From GCA-003244245 sp036266995 (GTDB lineage: Bacteria > Actinomycetota > Actinomycetes > Mycobacteriales > Pseudonocardiaceae): 5,071 nucleotides of DNA. Location of the stretch: NCBI GenBank assembly GCA_036266995.1, contig DATAWX010000035.1, positions 1-5,071 on the forward strand. The letters run 5' to 3'. How positions within the stretch are numbered: the first letter of the stretch is position 1; each line of letters begins with the position of its first letter. A program made the position numbers and the translations under genes. The notes under the pieces were generated by a model, which saw only the letters and a program-made list of their open reading frames with translations, had not been told where the DNA came from and searched no databases. Shown piece by piece: positions 4,682 through 5,071 of the stretch.

Positions 4682-5071
4682 CGCTGGCCGAGTGACACGA
4701 CACGGCCCGGTGCGCTCCATGGCGCCGGGCGGCGAGGGTCGCCAGGTGTTCTCGTAGTGCTGCTTGGGCGGCGGCTCTGACACCGGCTGAGCCGGTCCCG
4801 GCTGGGCCTGGGCCGGGGTGGGTGTCGGGCTCGGGCGGGAGCAGCGCGGCGAGGCGGGCTCTCTGCGCCGCCCGGTAGTCCCCGTGTAGGCCTCGGACAG
4901 CGTCGGGGAGCTCACCGCTGCGGCCGATCCAGGGGGCGAGGCGGTAGCCGAACACCGCGAGTGGGTCGTGGGCTGAGCGGGTCGAGCAACCTCGCAGCTG
5001 GTCGGGTCGATCGGGGTGGTGATCGAGCATGAAGACCAGCCCGGATACGCATGCCCCGGCGTCCCACCACG
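4647..5071 (-). CDS. Unrecognised protein, 3' part of a gene running off the right edge
   Basis: The frame is open from the window edge to TGA 4647-4649, giving at least 141 residues (from Trp at 5069; an internal Met lies at 5030). Codon third positions are nearly all G or C, unlike overlapping alternatives, so this is the preferred coding frame here. Visible features are FMLDHHPDRPDQLRGC, then DPLAVFGYRLAPWIGRSGEL and a helical DYRAAQRARLAALL, followed by a Pro/Gly-rich linker (PPEPDTHPGPGPAG), a helix (AAAQAALREHLATLAARR) and a loose basic tail. I do not recognise the family and assign no function. The last 11 codons and the stop overlap the 3' end of the convergent toxin gene by 35 bp, so the tail may be a secondary extension created when the toxin-antitoxin pair arrived. 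Confidence 0.6.
   Translation of the reverse strand, partial: WWDAGACVSGLVFMLDHHPDRPDQLRGCSTRSAHDPLAVFGYRLAPWIGRSGELPDAVRGLHGDYRAAQRARLAALLPPEPDTHPGPGPAGTGSAGVRAAAQAALREHLATLAARRHGAHRAVSCHSASVSGAGGRRHFR
4705..4730 (+). terminator. Possible hairpin terminator after the TA operon
   Basis: GCCCGGTGC (4705-4713) and GCGCCGGGC (4722-4730) pair over 9 bp with one G-T wobble and an 8-base loop, starting 23 bp after the toxin stop. There is no T-tract. It lies inside the opposing coding frame, so codon composition alone could have produced it; it is placed correctly for ending the TA transcript. Confidence 0.35.

Noticed and set aside
4199..4915. A 238-codon minus-strand frame opposite the toxin
   Set aside because: It runs antisense through the whole PIN domain and uses a different frame from the better-coded edge gene; no recognisable domain.

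Overview
The window is high-GC DNA with GTG/TTG starts, strongly GC-biased third codon positions and 4-nt stop/start overlaps. This fits an actinomycete (probably the Mycobacteriales/Pseudonocardiales range; the sequence alone does not fix the genus). It is an accessory region built around mobile DNA.

Layout. (1) 1-359: the last 31 codons of an unidentified gene, coupled by a GTGA overlap to a lipoprotein gene that looks like the N-terminus of a secreted alpha/beta-hydrolase-domain lipoprotein. (2) 360-3339: a complete IS21-family insertion sequence of about 2.98 kb on the minus strand, with istA (DDE transposase), istB (AAA+ helper ATPase) joined by an ATGA overlap, and a third small frame-disturbed zinc-finger-like ORF joined to istB by a second ATGA overlap. 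A strong hairpin terminator follows. The ends carry two (left) and four (right) copies of a 19-21 bp repeat. (3) 3340-3461: a minus-strand scrap encoding the first 40 or so residues of a Tn3-family transposase (DUF4158-type N-terminus), cut off by the IS. (4) 3462-3666: an intergenic segment with short dyads, a 9-bp tandem repeat and a spaced AGTGTCC repeat, probably the control region of the next operon. (5) 3667-4681: a two-gene toxin-antitoxin operon, an excisionase-like HTH antitoxin followed 4 nt later by a PIN-domain ribonuclease toxin of the VapC50-like type. (6) 4647-5071: the 3' end of an unrecognised minus-strand gene, converging on and overlapping the toxin gene.

How the parts relate. 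The IS has different broken genes on its two sides and no visible target-site duplication. It therefore does not look like a simple insertion; a deletion or recombination at the IS has probably joined a hydrolase lipoprotein gene to a Tn3 transposase gene. The toxin-antitoxin pair beside the Tn3 transposase start may be former transposon cargo, or an independent stabilisation module. No CRISPR array, rRNA or tRNA was seen, and no defence system beyond the TA pair. The genes are recognisable; the main novelty is in the junctions, the IS end architecture, the disturbed third IS ORF and the TA control region.
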